Assembly: GCA_024760545.1 (NCBI GenBank)
Contig: CP060501.1
Span: forward strand, 3,860,036 to 3,924,035
DNA: 64,000 bases
Direction of reading: 5' to 3'
Source: Nitrospira sp.
GTDB lineage: Bacteria > Nitrospirota > Nitrospiria > Nitrospirales > Nitrospiraceae
Below the pieces are notes generated by a model. It was given only the letters and a program-made list of their open reading frames with translations, was not told where the DNA came from and made no database searches. The position numbers and the translations under genes were made by a program. Shown here piece by piece: positions 1 through 8,634 of the stretch (position 1 is the stretch's first letter; every line of letters begins with the position of its first letter).

Positions 1-291
1 TCCCTTTCCCAACTTGGTTGGTTTGCCATCGCTCCCATGACATCGAGCGCAATTGACTGCTGGATTACTTTTGCCTTCGTAAATCTCCTTCCCCACCACT
101 TGTGCTTTGGGGTCGTTGGGCATTCCGGTCGCCATAATTTTCCCAGCATACTCGATGGGAATAGCTTCCTCAGGTGCATCCTCCGCCGAAGCGGCGGTTC
201 CTGCCAAGGCAACCAGGAATCCGATGACCGCCCACATCTTGATCGCCACATTGCTTCTCCCCGTTACCAATCGACGATCTGCGTTTCCCAT
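1..291 (-). CDS. c-type cytochrome, partial (runs off left edge)
   Basis: The frame starts at an ATG preceded by AGGAGA eight bases upstream and stays open to base 1, so 97 codons are visible and the C-terminus is missing. The N-terminus is basic, followed by a hydrophobic stretch (about residues 19-36) ending AASAED, a signal peptide or anchor. A CARCH heme-binding motif lies near residue 84 in a context (VNCARCHGSDGK) typical of class I cytochrome c. It should be a periplasmic electron carrier. The membrane cytochrome just upstream on the same strand suggests one operon and perhaps one respiratory complex. The electron donor and acceptor cannot be told from this fragment. Confidence 0.8.
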   Translation of the reverse strand, partial: MGNADRRLVTGRSNVAIKMWAVIGFLVALAGTAASAEDAPEEAIPIEYAGKIMATGMPNDPKAQVVGKEIYEGKSNPAVNCARCHGSDGKPTKLGKG

Positions 292-324
292 TTGTCCGTT
301 CTCCTGTATGTGAACAGCAGCGCA

Positions 325-1035
325 TCAATGCATTGTCCGAGCAAACCACATCTCGTAAAGCGAAATCCCAATCTGCAACGCCAGAGACAGTCCCATCAGC
401 ACCCCTCCACCGATCACGATGTAGGCAAAGAGAGGAGCGTGTTTGGTAAACCACCAGGACCCGATGTCCAGCCAGATGGCGAGGAAAGGAATCGCCACCA
501 GAACGGCCCGAATGGAAGCGGGGATTTCACTGAAGACGAAGATGAGGCTCGTGAGCATAAAGATGAAACTCATGCCGAACAGATGAATATGAGAGACTCG
601 AACCAGTGACTGGATGGATTGGCCAAGGTCTAGTTCGGTATAGCGAACGACCTCAGTATAGGAAGAAAGCGACGGCAAGCCCGTCCCCGAGGACGCACTG
701 TGGCAGTCCCCGCAAGCCTGCTTGAGGATCGGCTGGACCTTCACGAAGTCGGTTTCGGCCGCGCCCGCTCGTATCCACTGGATCATCTGTGTTCGCTGCG
801 CGTCAGTAACATATTCTGTCATAGGTCCTCGGAGGGCCGCTTCAAGCTTTGTCGTGTCCCGTTGACCGTAATATTTCATGATCACGCCGGCGGTGAGTCC
901 CATGCCGTGTTTGGTGTGTGGCTCCACATCAATCAGGTAAAGGTACGCCAAGGCGAAAAGATAGGCCACGCCGATCGTGAGCAGAAAGACGCTCGCAAGT
1001 ACCTTGAGAGGCAAGGTCAATGATCGGAGAGTCAT
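325..1035 (-). CDS. membrane-bound cytochrome c protein
   Basis: A 236-residue protein with one N-terminal membrane helix (about residues 10-35), a periplasmic segment with one CGDCH heme site (C108, C111, H112), then a C-terminal bundle of about four hydrophobic helices (residues 148-230). The sequence RVSHIHLFGM at the start of the bundle has histidines that could ligand a second heme or a metal; this is inference. It lies 33 bp upstream of the partial cytochrome and is probably co-transcribed with it. The arrangement suggests quinone- or cytochrome-linked electron transfer at the inner membrane. I do not recognise a named family; membrane cytochrome c is as far as the sequence goes. Confidence 0.75.
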   Translation of the reverse strand: MTLRSLTLPLKVLASVFLLTIGVAYLFALAYLYLIDVEPHTKHGMGLTAGVIMKYYGQRDTTKLEAALRGPMTEYVTDAQRTQMIQWIRAGAAETDFVKVQPILKQACGDCHSASSGTGLPSLSSYTEVVRYTELDLGQSIQSLVRVSHIHLFGMSFIFMLTSLIFVFSEIPASIRAVLVAIPFLAIWLDIGSWWFTKHAPLFAYIVIGGGVLMGLSLALQIGISLYEMWFARTMH

Positions 1036-1074
1036 GCTATTTTCCCGCAGGCAACATCCGACAGGCCGATCGCT

Positions 1075-1251
1075 TCAAGGTTTGCGACCCTCAAATCCTT
1101 TCATGTACCGCACGGGATCCTCGTCAAACTGCTCTTTGCAGGGCTTCGAGCAGAAATAATAGGTCTGTCCTTGCCAGGTGCTGCGAAAGGGAGCCGTTTC
1201 CTTGTCGATCCACATCCCGCACACGCGATCCATGGCTTTTTGGTGTGTCAT
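1075..1251 (-). CDS. small YHS-domain protein
   Basis: A 58-residue protein that is almost entirely one YHS domain. It has C11 in the DRVCGM motif, then YYFCSKPC (C34, C38) and the closing DPVRYMKG segment. YHS domains are short Cys-containing modules found in metal-handling proteins, usually thought to bind or sense soft metals. The start is the ATG at 1251; a second in-frame ATG follows six codons later (MDRVCG) and could be the true start. The closest relative in this window is the N-terminal domain of the alpha-glucan phosphorylase at 5231-7063. It lies 39 bp upstream of the membrane cytochrome gene on the same strand. Confidence 0.75.
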   Translation of the reverse strand: MTHQKAMDRVCGMWIDKETAPFRSTWQGQTYYFCSKPCKEQFDEDPVRYMKGFEGRKP

Positions 1252-1328
1252 GGCTCTCCCTCCTTATCTCGTTTATCCCCGACCTGCGACCGGCACAGAG
1301 TCGCGCTCTAAAGAACCACCTACTTTCT

Positions 1329-1814
1329 CTATGTCTCTTCCCAGTTCTCATACCGGGTGCCGATCTCTTTCAGCCTACTTTGCATTTCGTGGAGGCAAAA
1401 AACTTCGCAGGCGTTCACGGGAACGTCCAGTTGCGCTCGATCCAGAATCTTGATCGTGACAGTCACCTCCGACCGATTGCATCGGATGGGGTCATAGAGA
1501 ATGACATTGTCCGAGACAGCTATCTCATACCGAGAGGGCCGCTCCGCTTTCGGCAGGATCCACTCTGCGATCTCGCGCAGATGGCCCAGAATGGTTCCAC
1601 ATCGCTCGCAGCCTGGTCTTGGCGGGTCGGTTCCGTGCGCATGGGCGCCGTAGAGTGCCAGATTGAAGCCGATCTGCAGCGGCTGCTCATCCGGGACAGG
1701 CAGTAGTACTGGTAATACCTCCCAGCACACGCGGTGTTCACGCCCGAACGCGCTCAACCGCACCATGGCGTAGGTGCTGGCTGTTTGTTTTCCTCGCTGC
1801 TCGTCTTGCGACAC
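1329..1814 (-). CDS. conserved hypothetical protein with CxxC pair
   Basis: A 161-residue soluble protein starting at a GTG six bases after a good GAGAGG ribosome site; the next ATG is at 1766. No signal peptide or membrane segment is apparent. A CERC pair lies near residue 69 and further cysteines occur near the C-terminus, so metal binding or a structural Zn site is possible. It lies in the row of minus-strand genes between the GH57 glycosidase and the YHS protein. I do not recognise the family. The coherent length and ribosome site support a real gene. Confidence 0.55.
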   Translation of the reverse strand: MSQDEQRGKQTASTYAMVRLSAFGREHRVCWEVLPVLLPVPDEQPLQIGFNLALYGAHAHGTDPPRPGCERCGTILGHLREIAEWILPKAERPSRYEIAVSDNVILYDPIRCNRSEVTVTIKILDRAQLDVPVNACEVFCLHEMQSRLKEIGTRYENWEET

Positions 1815-1903
1815 TGATCACCTCTCTCGGTTTTCTCCAAGCTCTGAACCTCAGTCTATCCCGCAGTAGACGCAGGCTTACGAGAGCCTCCACCAGACCT
1901 TCC

Positions 1904-4216
1904 CTAGCGCCGTCCCTGCGCCTGCTTCCCGGTGACCTCGATCCGCCGAAGTTCGAATCGGCAGCACGGATCGGTCCCGCAGCAAGCCGGATGCGCACAT
2001 TGGAATCGGAACTCAATCTGGCATGTCGCCGGGGCAAACGGTCCCAGCGTTACGCCGTAACGATGGATCGCGGCCATTACTCCTCCAGCCGAAACCATTT
2101 CACATGTTCGCCATTGGTCATCGGAATCGGTTCTCCAGCTGAGTCGACCAGGACAATTCGTCCGAATGGTAAGTCGGTCCTCTGGTCGGATTGAGGCAAT
2201 CGGACGTGCGAAGGTCCAGATCAGCGTATGGGGCACGATGGATTGATCAAGGGCCACCGGTGGGGTCCGGCCAATGGCGCGGTAGACCGTCTTCAGATGA
2301 TCGCGAAACAGGTCATCGAACTCCGCATCGGAGTCGGAAGCCTGGTCCTCGCCGAACCACCAGAACCAGTCGCTACCCTCGGCAGCGTACAGTGCCTCAA
2401 AGACCTTGGGATGACGCGATGCCGTAACCTTCATGCGGTCTATAAGATCACGGGTCTCCCCCAGTAAGTCCCACGCCCGGTTTTCTTCCGCCTCACCGAC
2501 CCAGGTGCCAAGATCGTTCCCGGGCCGCGAGCCGTTCTCGTCGATCCAGCTCGCTTCAGCGAGGTCATAGACTTTCGGCAATGCTTCGATCGGGTGAGCC
2601 GGCACCCGCCGCATCGGGTTACCCTCAAGGTACTCCCGAAACGTGACTGTGCGAATCTCCGGATCAGCGGCAAGCGCCGTATACAGGGCATGCAGAAACG
2701 GGCGCGCCTGGTGTGGATAGGCCCCCCACGCGTTTTCCCCATCTAGAATCACGGACACGATCCGGTTCGGAGGGTCGTTGACCTGCCAGGCGAACCGCTC
2801 TTTCAATTCTTGCAGAAAGTCGGCGGCCGCCTGTGCGGGACTTGCGTAGCTGTGGTAGTGAAAGCCGATCTTGTCTGACAAGACGGAATCGCGGAAAAAG
2901 ACGGCGACACCACGGCCCAGCCCATTTTTAGCTCGATACGCTTGGCATAGGACATTTGAGTCCTGGACGTCGTAACCATACTGCCCAGAGCGTGCCAGGA
3001 CGCCGCGATCGGTCGCGATCCATCGCACGCCGGACTCTGTGAAAAGAGAGATAACCGACTGGCCGACCGCGCCCTCAGCAGGCCATATCCCGGCGGGCGG
3101 ATGCCCGAAGCGTTCTTCGTAGAACCGCCTAGCACGATGGAATTGTGCCACTGCGTCTTCTGGGTGGTGAAACCGCCGGGGATGCACTGCGCCAGGACGA
3201 TCAATGGTGGCGCGATCCGAATCAACAAGCAGCGGAAGGATAGGATGGTAGAAGGGGGTAGTGGAAACCTCGATTTGGCCTCGCTCTTGGAGCTGTCGAT
3301 GGATCGTGGCGACATTGTGCAGGATCTTTAGTTGCTCCGTGATCATCTGCTCAATCTCACGGGCGGTATAGCCTGCGCCCTTTTCGACGAAGCGACGCAC
3401 GGAGGAAGTTCTGCCATTAGGCAGCGCCACCTTGCCTTCTTGAAACTCTGGGCCGAACCAGGACAGGTTGAACCACATCTGGAGATCCGCGAGATCCTGG
3501 ACCGTGAACGCACGACTGTTCTGGCGCTGCTCAAACAGTTCACGATAACGAGGCCAGGGAAAGATCTGGGTGTGCCAGTCGGCTTCGTAGAAGGTGGCGA
3601 GGAGCTCCTCGCGTTGGGCGGTTGAAAGCCGGTGCGCAGGAGTCATGGTCAGATCAAGGGCGCGATCCGTCGCCCCGCGCTCGACATAGTCCTCGATCTG
3701 CCACAGCAGCACCGGGGTCAGGTTGATGGTGAGGTGGACCTGAGGATGCTGTTCCAGCAACGCAGCCATAGCGTAGTAATCGCGGATGGCGTGCAGCCGC
3801 ACCCAGGGGAACCGATACGATCCCTGCGGTCGCTTGGCTTTGAGATTTTTGTACAATGGCTGGTGTTGATGCCAAAGGATCGCGAGATGAATTTTGGGAC
3901 CTACCTGAAAGGTGAAGGGGCCAATTTCACAAGCCCCGGACGGCGAACTCCCGTGCAGCCTGTACTCCACCCGATCTCCATCTGCAAACGGCCCGACGTT
4001 GATGAACCAGTAGCTATTGGCATCGCGGTTGAAGTTCCACGTTCCCTCGACACGCCTGGCCTCCTCGGCCCCGTTCGAATGCACAACCCGAACGTCGATC
4101 CAGGCATGCTGGCCCTCCTCGATCGGCCATGTGCCGAACTGGAGGTTAACGTTCTGCCCCGCACTAACATGGAACGGAAAGCACGGCGTGTCCGATGTGA
4201 GATGCCAGATCACCAT
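1904..4216 (-). CDS. glycoside hydrolase family 57 protein (amylase / glucanotransferase type)
   Basis: A 770-residue protein. Residues 1-105 resemble a carbohydrate-binding, Ig-like domain. The GH57 catalytic domain begins at LAILWHQHQP (near residue 112), the family's first conserved motif. GIWPAEGAVG carries the likely catalytic nucleophile (E381) and ILDGENAW the likely acid/base (D492). GH57 enzymes cleave or transfer alpha-1,4-glucans by a retaining mechanism. There is no signal peptide, so it probably acts on intracellular glycogen. The C-terminal part (from about residue 640) is beta-rich, with a Cys cluster HPACCGTDPCC that may bind metal. The glucan phosphorylase two genes upstream points to glycogen mobilisation. 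Amylase and 4-alpha-glucanotransferase activity cannot be separated from sequence alone. Confidence 0.85.
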   Translation of the reverse strand: MVIWHLTSDTPCFPFHVSAGQNVNLQFGTWPIEEGQHAWIDVRVVHSNGAEEARRVEGTWNFNRDANSYWFINVGPFADGDRVEYRLHGSSPSGACEIGPFTFQVGPKIHLAILWHQHQPLYKNLKAKRPQGSYRFPWVRLHAIRDYYAMAALLEQHPQVHLTINLTPVLLWQIEDYVERGATDRALDLTMTPAHRLSTAQREELLATFYEADWHTQIFPWPRYRELFEQRQNSRAFTVQDLADLQMWFNLSWFGPEFQEGKVALPNGRTSSVRRFVEKGAGYTAREIEQMITEQLKILHNVATIHRQLQERGQIEVSTTPFYHPILPLLVDSDRATIDRPGAVHPRRFHHPEDAVAQFHRARRFYEERFGHPPAGIWPAEGAVGQSVISLFTESGVRWIATDRGVLARSGQYGYDVQDSNVLCQAYRAKNGLGRGVAVFFRDSVLSDKIGFHYHSYASPAQAAADFLQELKERFAWQVNDPPNRIVSVILDGENAWGAYPHQARPFLHALYTALAADPEIRTVTFREYLEGNPMRRVPAHPIEALPKVYDLAEASWIDENGSRPGNDLGTWVGEAEENRAWDLLGETRDLIDRMKVTASRHPKVFEALYAAEGSDWFWWFGEDQASDSDAEFDDLFRDHLKTVYRAIGRTPPVALDQSIVPHTLIWTFARPIASIRPEDRLTIRTNCPGRLSWRTDSDDQWRTCEMVSAGGVMAAIHRYGVTLGPFAPATCQIEFRFQCAHPACCGTDPCCRFELRRIEVTGKQAQGRR

Positions 4217-4285
4217 GCTCTATGATTCTCCTGCTTCTTCTACCTCCATCATGTCGTCAAACGGCTGGTTCTGACTATCAACCCA

Positions 4286-4954
4286 TCAACTATCCAGACG
4301 CCCGTCAATTTGTTCTCGTCTCTGCCTTCCCCATCGCGGGAAGAAGGCGGGTGTGGTCTCTGCATAACGATCATAGGACTCGCCGAATTCCGCACGGACC
4401 TGCCTCTCCTCTTTGTGAGCGAGACGGACATACATCGTCACGAGTATGGGGAACATGAACAATGTTGGAATGGTTGGCCATTGGAGGAGAAAACCCAGCA
4501 TGATCACGATGAAGGCTACATACTGCGGATGTCTTATCCGGGCATAGGGTCCGGTCATGGCGAGGGTCTGGCTTCGTTGCGCCCTATACAAGACTTCCCA
4601 CGAAGCCGCCAGTAGAAAGAACCCTCCGAAGATCAGCAGCCCACTGAGAATGTGCAAGGGATCACTATGCGCATGGCTTTTCATGCCCAGCAGGGTATGC
4701 CAGAGATGCCCGGTTTCGTGGGACCATAGATTTACTCCGGGATATCGGCTTTCCAGCCATCCGGAGAGCAGATAGATGGTCAAGGGGAATCCGTACATCT
4801 CGGCAAACAGAGCCACGATAAACGCCGAAAAGGCACCCAGGGATCGCCAATCGCGTGTCGTCCGCGGCCGCGTGAAGCTAAACGCGAAGAGGATAAACAC
4901 CACCGAGTTGATGATCACTAACGACCATAACCCATAAGCCGATCCTTCATCCAT
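4286..4954 (-). CDS. NnrU / isoprenylcysteine methyltransferase-like membrane protein
   Basis: A 222-residue integral membrane protein. The chosen start (MDEGSAYG) overlaps the stop of the upstream small gene by 8 bp, which suggests translational coupling; the frame stays open further upstream but would overlap that gene. Five or six hydrophobic segments are visible. The C-terminal motif TGPYARIRHPQYVAFIVIM followed by a conserved basic and acidic end (EERQVRAEFGESYDRYAE) is the hallmark of the isoprenylcysteine carboxyl methyltransferase / phospholipid methyltransferase superfamily. In bacteria most such proteins have unknown substrates. Its partner, the short DUF2933-like protein upstream, often accompanies it in metal-resistance regions. 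Confidence 0.8.
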   Translation of the reverse strand: MDEGSAYGLWSLVIINSVVFILFAFSFTRPRTTRDWRSLGAFSAFIVALFAEMYGFPLTIYLLSGWLESRYPGVNLWSHETGHLWHTLLGMKSHAHSDPLHILSGLLIFGGFFLLAASWEVLYRAQRSQTLAMTGPYARIRHPQYVAFIVIMLGFLLQWPTIPTLFMFPILVTMYVRLAHKEERQVRAEFGESYDRYAETTPAFFPRWGRQRREQIDGRLDS

Positions 4955-5180
4955 GGGAATGGCCTCCGGTGTTGGCCTGTGAGTCGGGCTGCTTCCCGCC
5001 TGGTGGAGATTCGGAGTCATGACCACCATGTCGCCTGTGTAGAAGGAGATGGAACAACGGGCAGGCGAACAAGAGAAGATAGGGGAGTATTCCGAACACA
5101 TGCGCCCGGTGTTCGGTCACGAGAAAAAATCCCAGGACCGCGAGAAAGGCGTAGAGAACGAGCCGTCGTAAATTATTCAT
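4947..5180 (-). CDS. small membrane protein, DUF2933-like
   Basis: A 77-residue protein starting at ATG 5180. Two hydrophobic helices (about residues 6-20 and 29-46) with a short loop are followed by a His-rich tail (HLLLHRRHGGHD and a final GGHSHG). This arrangement is typical of DUF2933 proteins found beside metal-efflux genes, where the His-rich tail could bind metal ions; the function is unproven. It overlaps the methyltransferase-like gene by 8 bp, so the two are probably translated together. It follows the phosphorylase gene by 50 bp. Confidence 0.7.
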   Translation of the reverse strand: MNNLRRLVLYAFLAVLGFFLVTEHRAHVFGILPYLLLFACPLFHLLLHRRHGGHDSESPPGGKQPDSQANTGGHSHG

Positions 5181-5230
5181 CGAAATGGACCTCACTTGCA
5201 CCGGTGGATCATCGACGCGTGCATTTGCTC

Positions 5231-7063
5231 TTACACATAGGCATTGGCGGCATACTGCTGGACCATGCGGTGGGTGTTGAAGAATGACGCGTTGAACGCC
5301 ATCGTATGCCGCATCACGTTGATCCAACGATCCCGCGATTGGTAGTACATCGGCACGATCGTCCATCGCAGCTTCTGATACAGCTCACGCGCCTCTTCCG
5401 CTTCATCGGCGACTTGCCCCAATGTCCGTGAGCCGATCGACCAACCCGTCACGCCTTCGATGTGGCCTTCCACCCACCAGCCGTCCAACACACTCAAGCT
5501 TGGCACACCGTTGTGGGCCGCTTTCATGCCGGACGTCCCGGATGCTTCGAGCGGCCGCTGAGGCGTGTTCAGCCACAGATCCACGCCGGCTGTCAGGAGC
5601 CGGGCGAGGGTTACGTCGTAGTTGTCGAGGTAGAGAATCGTCACATCCCGTTCGAGCTGCTTAGCCGCTTGCACGATCCGGCGGATCATGTCCTTGCCGG
5701 GCTCATCCTTGGGGTGCGCCTTGCCCGCGAACAAGATCTGCAGCGGTCCTGCGTTCTTGGCCACGGCGGTCAATTCACGAGGTGCCGACAAGATTAAATC
5801 GGCCCGCTTGTATAAGGTTGCACGGCGGGCGAAGCCGATCGTGAAGGCATCCGGCCTCAACTGCTGCTGAGTGCGCTGCCTCACTTCTTCAAGCAGCCGC
5901 GTCTTGGCCTTGATATGCGCGTTCCAGATCTCCTGATTTGGGACACTAATCGTGTAGCGAAGAGAGAACGGATCGGTTCGCCAACCGGGAATCGACCGAT
6001 CGTAAAGATCCTGGAAGCTCTCGCTGGTCCAGGTGACTGAATGGATGCCGTTCGTGATCGAATCGATGACATGCGCGGGAAACATCTGTTGCGAGACTTC
6101 GCCATGCCGCTTGGCCACGCCATTGACATAGGTGCTCATGTTGAAGCCCAGGAGCGTCATGTTCAGGCGGTCCTGCCCACCTAGCATCTGTAAGACTTCC
6201 AACGGTAGTAGGTCCCCCATGACCCGACGAACACGGTCATACGCGAATTGATCGTGGCCGGACGGAACCGGCGTGTGGGTGGTAAAGACGCAGCGCCGTC
6301 TTACCGCAGGGAAGTCCCACTCTGTGGAACCGACCGGAGTTGACTCGCGTAGGAGTTGGAGCGTCAAGAAAGCGGCATGACCTTCATTCATATGGAATCG
6401 TTCCACTGCGGAATACCCAAGAGCCTGGAGCATTCGGATGCCGCCGATGCCCAGGATGATTTCTTGCGCGAGCCGGTAGCGGTCATCCCCTCCGTAGAGC
6501 CACAAGCTCAGCTCTCGGTCTTGCTGGGCATTGTCCGGACGATTGGCATCCAACAAGAGCACTGGTACCCGACCGCCCGTGACACCGATAAGATCATATT
6601 GCCAAGCCTGGACGATCACTGTCCGTGCTTCGATGGCCACGGTCACTGTGGCCGGGAGGAGGCGAAGTTGGACTCTCGGCTCCCACGACACCGGCTGCTC
6701 GTGCTGGTTGCCCCACTCGTCCAGCTTCTGCTCAAAATATCCGTTCCAGTACAGGAGGCTGACTCCAACGGCCGGAATTTTGAGATCGGCAAACGATCGG
6801 AGCGTATCTCCCGCTAGAACCCCCAACCCTCCACTGTAGGTGGGCATTGCAGGATCAAGCGCCACTTCCATCGTAAAATACGCTACACGTTGGGTGAAGG
6901 GGCCAGCCGTCCCGGCCGGTTCAAGCGGTCTCAGGTATCTCTCGGGACCAGCGAGGAAGGTGCGCCGACACAGATCGGAACAGAAGTAGAACATCCGGTC
7001 TCCGTAAGTGGCCGCCAAGGCCTGCTCTTGGAAGACCTTCATGCCACAGACCGGATCTTTCAT
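5231..7063 (-). CDS. glgP: alpha-glucan phosphorylase with N-terminal YHS domain
   Basis: A 610-residue protein. Residues 1-45 form a YHS domain (MKDPVCGMKV, then FYFCSDLC; C6, C28, C32). From about residue 55 it is a short-type family 35 glycosyltransferase, starting at RVAYFTMEVALDP, with RFHMNEGHAAF in the middle and EASGTSGMKAA near the end, where K514 should bind pyridoxal phosphate. Such enzymes release glucose-1-phosphate from glycogen or maltodextrin. The start has GGGAG seven bases upstream. A YHS domain on a phosphorylase is unusual and might tie activity to a metal; the separate YHS protein at 1075-1251 is a related module. The GH57 enzyme downstream probably works on the same polymer. 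Confidence 0.88.
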   Translation of the reverse strand: MKDPVCGMKVFQEQALAATYGDRMFYFCSDLCRRTFLAGPERYLRPLEPAGTAGPFTQRVAYFTMEVALDPAMPTYSGGLGVLAGDTLRSFADLKIPAVGVSLLYWNGYFEQKLDEWGNQHEQPVSWEPRVQLRLLPATVTVAIEARTVIVQAWQYDLIGVTGGRVPVLLLDANRPDNAQQDRELSLWLYGGDDRYRLAQEIILGIGGIRMLQALGYSAVERFHMNEGHAAFLTLQLLRESTPVGSTEWDFPAVRRRCVFTTHTPVPSGHDQFAYDRVRRVMGDLLPLEVLQMLGGQDRLNMTLLGFNMSTYVNGVAKRHGEVSQQMFPAHVIDSITNGIHSVTWTSESFQDLYDRSIPGWRTDPFSLRYTISVPNQEIWNAHIKAKTRLLEEVRQRTQQQLRPDAFTIGFARRATLYKRADLILSAPRELTAVAKNAGPLQILFAGKAHPKDEPGKDMIRRIVQAAKQLERDVTILYLDNYDVTLARLLTAGVDLWLNTPQRPLEASGTSGMKAAHNGVPSLSVLDGWWVEGHIEGVTGWSIGSRTLGQVADEAEEARELYQKLRWTIVPMYYQSRDRWINVMRHTMAFNASFFNTHRMVQQYAANAYV

Positions 7064-7141
7064 ACGGTATCTCCCATTTGCGGTGCCACCACGCCAGCAA
7101 AGTAGGGGACGGCCAACGTCGGATCACCACCGTCACTCCTG

Positions 7142-7348
7142 TCACTTCGGCGACGTGAGTATTTCTCGCTCCGCGTCAATCCAATCTTCCACATCACACC
7201 CCGGTCTGCAGCCTCGATCGATGTAGAGCTCATAAGCTCGCTTCGCAATCCGGTCACGAAGGTCATCGGACATGATTTGCTCTGGGATAGCAGCCTGTGT
7301 GGTATCAGCCTTGTCGTTGTGCCGTTTCTTTACCCGTTGCGGTTTCAT
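7142..7348 (-). CDS. DUF2934 family protein
   Basis: A 68-residue soluble protein. The ATG at 7348 is chosen because GGGGGAAG lies just upstream; the frame stays open further but without a better site. The N-terminus is Lys/Arg-rich. The C-terminal half reads IAKRAYELYIDRGCRPGCDVEDWIDAEREI, matching the DUF2934 pattern (RAYELYxxRG, then DWxxAExE), a short helical domain of unknown function common in Nitrospira-like and acidobacterial genomes. The two Cys in RGCRPGCD are not part of the usual pattern. It lies 78 bp upstream of the phosphorylase. Confidence 0.75.
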   Translation of the reverse strand: MKPQRVKKRHNDKADTTQAAIPEQIMSDDLRDRIAKRAYELYIDRGCRPGCDVEDWIDAEREILTSPK

Positions 7349-7495
7349 GCTTCCCCCTTTTCCAGTCCTAGAGATGAAATATCTACCGGGTGCTGCGAAC
7401 TGTTGAACCATGACTGAAATATGGGACTGATTCATGATTGAGCGGGCGGCTTCAGACTCATTGAAAAATCCGCATAGCGTTCAGAATATTGCCCT

Positions 7496-7834
7496 TCAGG
7501 GAATGCCTAGCTCTTGTTCGCGATGCAGCTTGGCGAGAGCCTCCGCTTCTTCGGCGGCCTTCGTGTAATAGCGCATGAAGTCGCGACAATGCCTGAGCAG
7601 CTCTCCCTTGGACTCTTTTGGAGAAAGCGGATAGTCGTGGGCTGCGTATCGATCGCTCATCTGACGCATTTCTTCTGCTTTACCGTGCAGGCGCAGAGCT
7701 TCCTGCTCATACCAGCTCGCCAGTCCACTGTGATTGTTGCGTTCAATGAGTTCGCGTGGTGGACCAGTTGAACAGGCCATGATCGCCACGCCGAAGAACA
7801 GGACAAACCACGACAGCTGCCGCGAGATCTTCAT
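7496..7834 (-). CDS. small predicted lipoprotein, paralogue of neighbour
   Basis: A 112-residue protein with a lipoprotein signal (hydrophobic stretch ending VAIMAC, lipobox Cys near residue 21), so it should be anchored to a membrane from the periplasmic side. The rest is charged and helical (YEQEALRLHGKAEEMRQMSDRY and YYTKAAEEAEALAKLH), likely a small helical hairpin. It shares layout and motifs (HSGLASWYEQEA against HQELAMYYAEQA; HCRDFMRYYTKAAEEAEALA against HCRQIARNYRKMADEAAALA) with the gene at 7977-8315, so the two are tandem duplicates. The start has GAAGGAG upstream. Function unknown. Confidence 0.7.
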   Translation of the reverse strand: MKISRQLSWFVLFFGVAIMACSTGPPRELIERNNHSGLASWYEQEALRLHGKAEEMRQMSDRYAAHDYPLSPKESKGELLRHCRDFMRYYTKAAEEAEALAKLHREQELGIP

Positions 7835-7976
7835 GGGCGCTTCACTCCTTCGAGCATGTGTTTATGCGCAGCTCGACACTCCAAAACCCAGAGCGGCGCC
7901 GGGGATCTTTTCGTACAAATTGCGTGATCGCCTCGGCGCCCCTGGTCATCCTATCGACATGTTCCGATGCTACAAC

Positions 7977-8315
7977 CTATGGTCCCTTGCGGGTTAAACC
8001 CAAGTGTTCGGTCGCCAAAGCTGCAGCCTCGTCTGCCATCTTCCGGTAGTTTCGCGCAATTTGACGGCAATGGGCCGCCTCGTCGGCAATGTCGCTCGAC
8101 TTATAGAGCTCCGGGTGATGCTCGTAGGATTCAGCGGTATTGTCCCAGAACCTTGCTTTCGCCTTGAAATCCTGGGCCTGCTCCGCATAGTACATCGCGA
8201 GTTCCTGATGATTACCCTTGGCAATCCCAGGCTCAGGACCTGTCATGGCAAAGCTTGGAATGGCCAAGCCCAGTAAGAGGACGATGAATGATAATCCCCT
8301 CATAACCTGTCGCAT
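7977..8315 (-). CDS. small exported helical protein, paralogue of neighbour
   Basis: A 112-residue protein with a normal signal peptide (about residues 1-23, ending PSFAMTG), without the lipobox Cys of its neighbour. The mature part is helical and charged, with two conserved blocks shared with the lipoprotein at 7496-7834: H-Q-E-L-A-M-Y-Y-A-E-Q-A and HCRQIARNYRKMADEAAALA. GGGGG lies seven bases before the ATG. The pair probably arose by duplication and then diverged in location, one lipid-anchored and one soluble. Function unknown. Confidence 0.7.
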   Translation of the reverse strand: MRQVMRGLSFIVLLLGLAIPSFAMTGPEPGIAKGNHQELAMYYAEQAQDFKAKARFWDNTAESYEHHPELYKSSDIADEAAHCRQIARNYRKMADEAAALATEHLGLTRKGP

Positions 8316-8504
8316 CGTAAATCCCCCCTTCTATTTTTGGCAGTGATCCATTTCACTGCCTGTGCTGATGCCGAAGCAATCAACGTACCAACTACTTAGG
8401 GCGATATTTTATATAGGAACCAATTCTATTACTGTATTAACTGACCAACACCTCCTCTTTTGCGACAATTCACCGTGGCAATAAAGGACAGGCTTCAATT
8501 TAAC

Positions 8505-8521
8505 TGTCGCGTAACGCGACA
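8505..8521. promoter_or_regulatory. 17-bp perfect palindrome in gene-free stretch
   Basis: TGTCGCGTAACGCGACA is a perfect 8-bp inverted repeat around one central base. It sits in the 319-bp gap (8316-8634) between cusA and the small exported protein gene. Another GCGACAAT lies near 8462. No T-run follows, so it is more like a protein-binding site than a terminator. Nothing else is recognisable in the gap. Confidence 0.35.
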
Positions 8522-8634
8522 ATGGGCCATTACAAATATTCTTCCGACGGGACCGTCTGGCCTCGAACAGGCTCCTCTTATTACAGTTTCTGCACGGATG
8601 TATGGCAATTCGTTTGTTAAGAACGTCACGAGTG

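Noticed and set aside
1020-1706. A 228-codon plus-strand frame
   Set aside because: Overlaps the YHS protein and the CxxC protein on the minus strand, both with ribosome sites.
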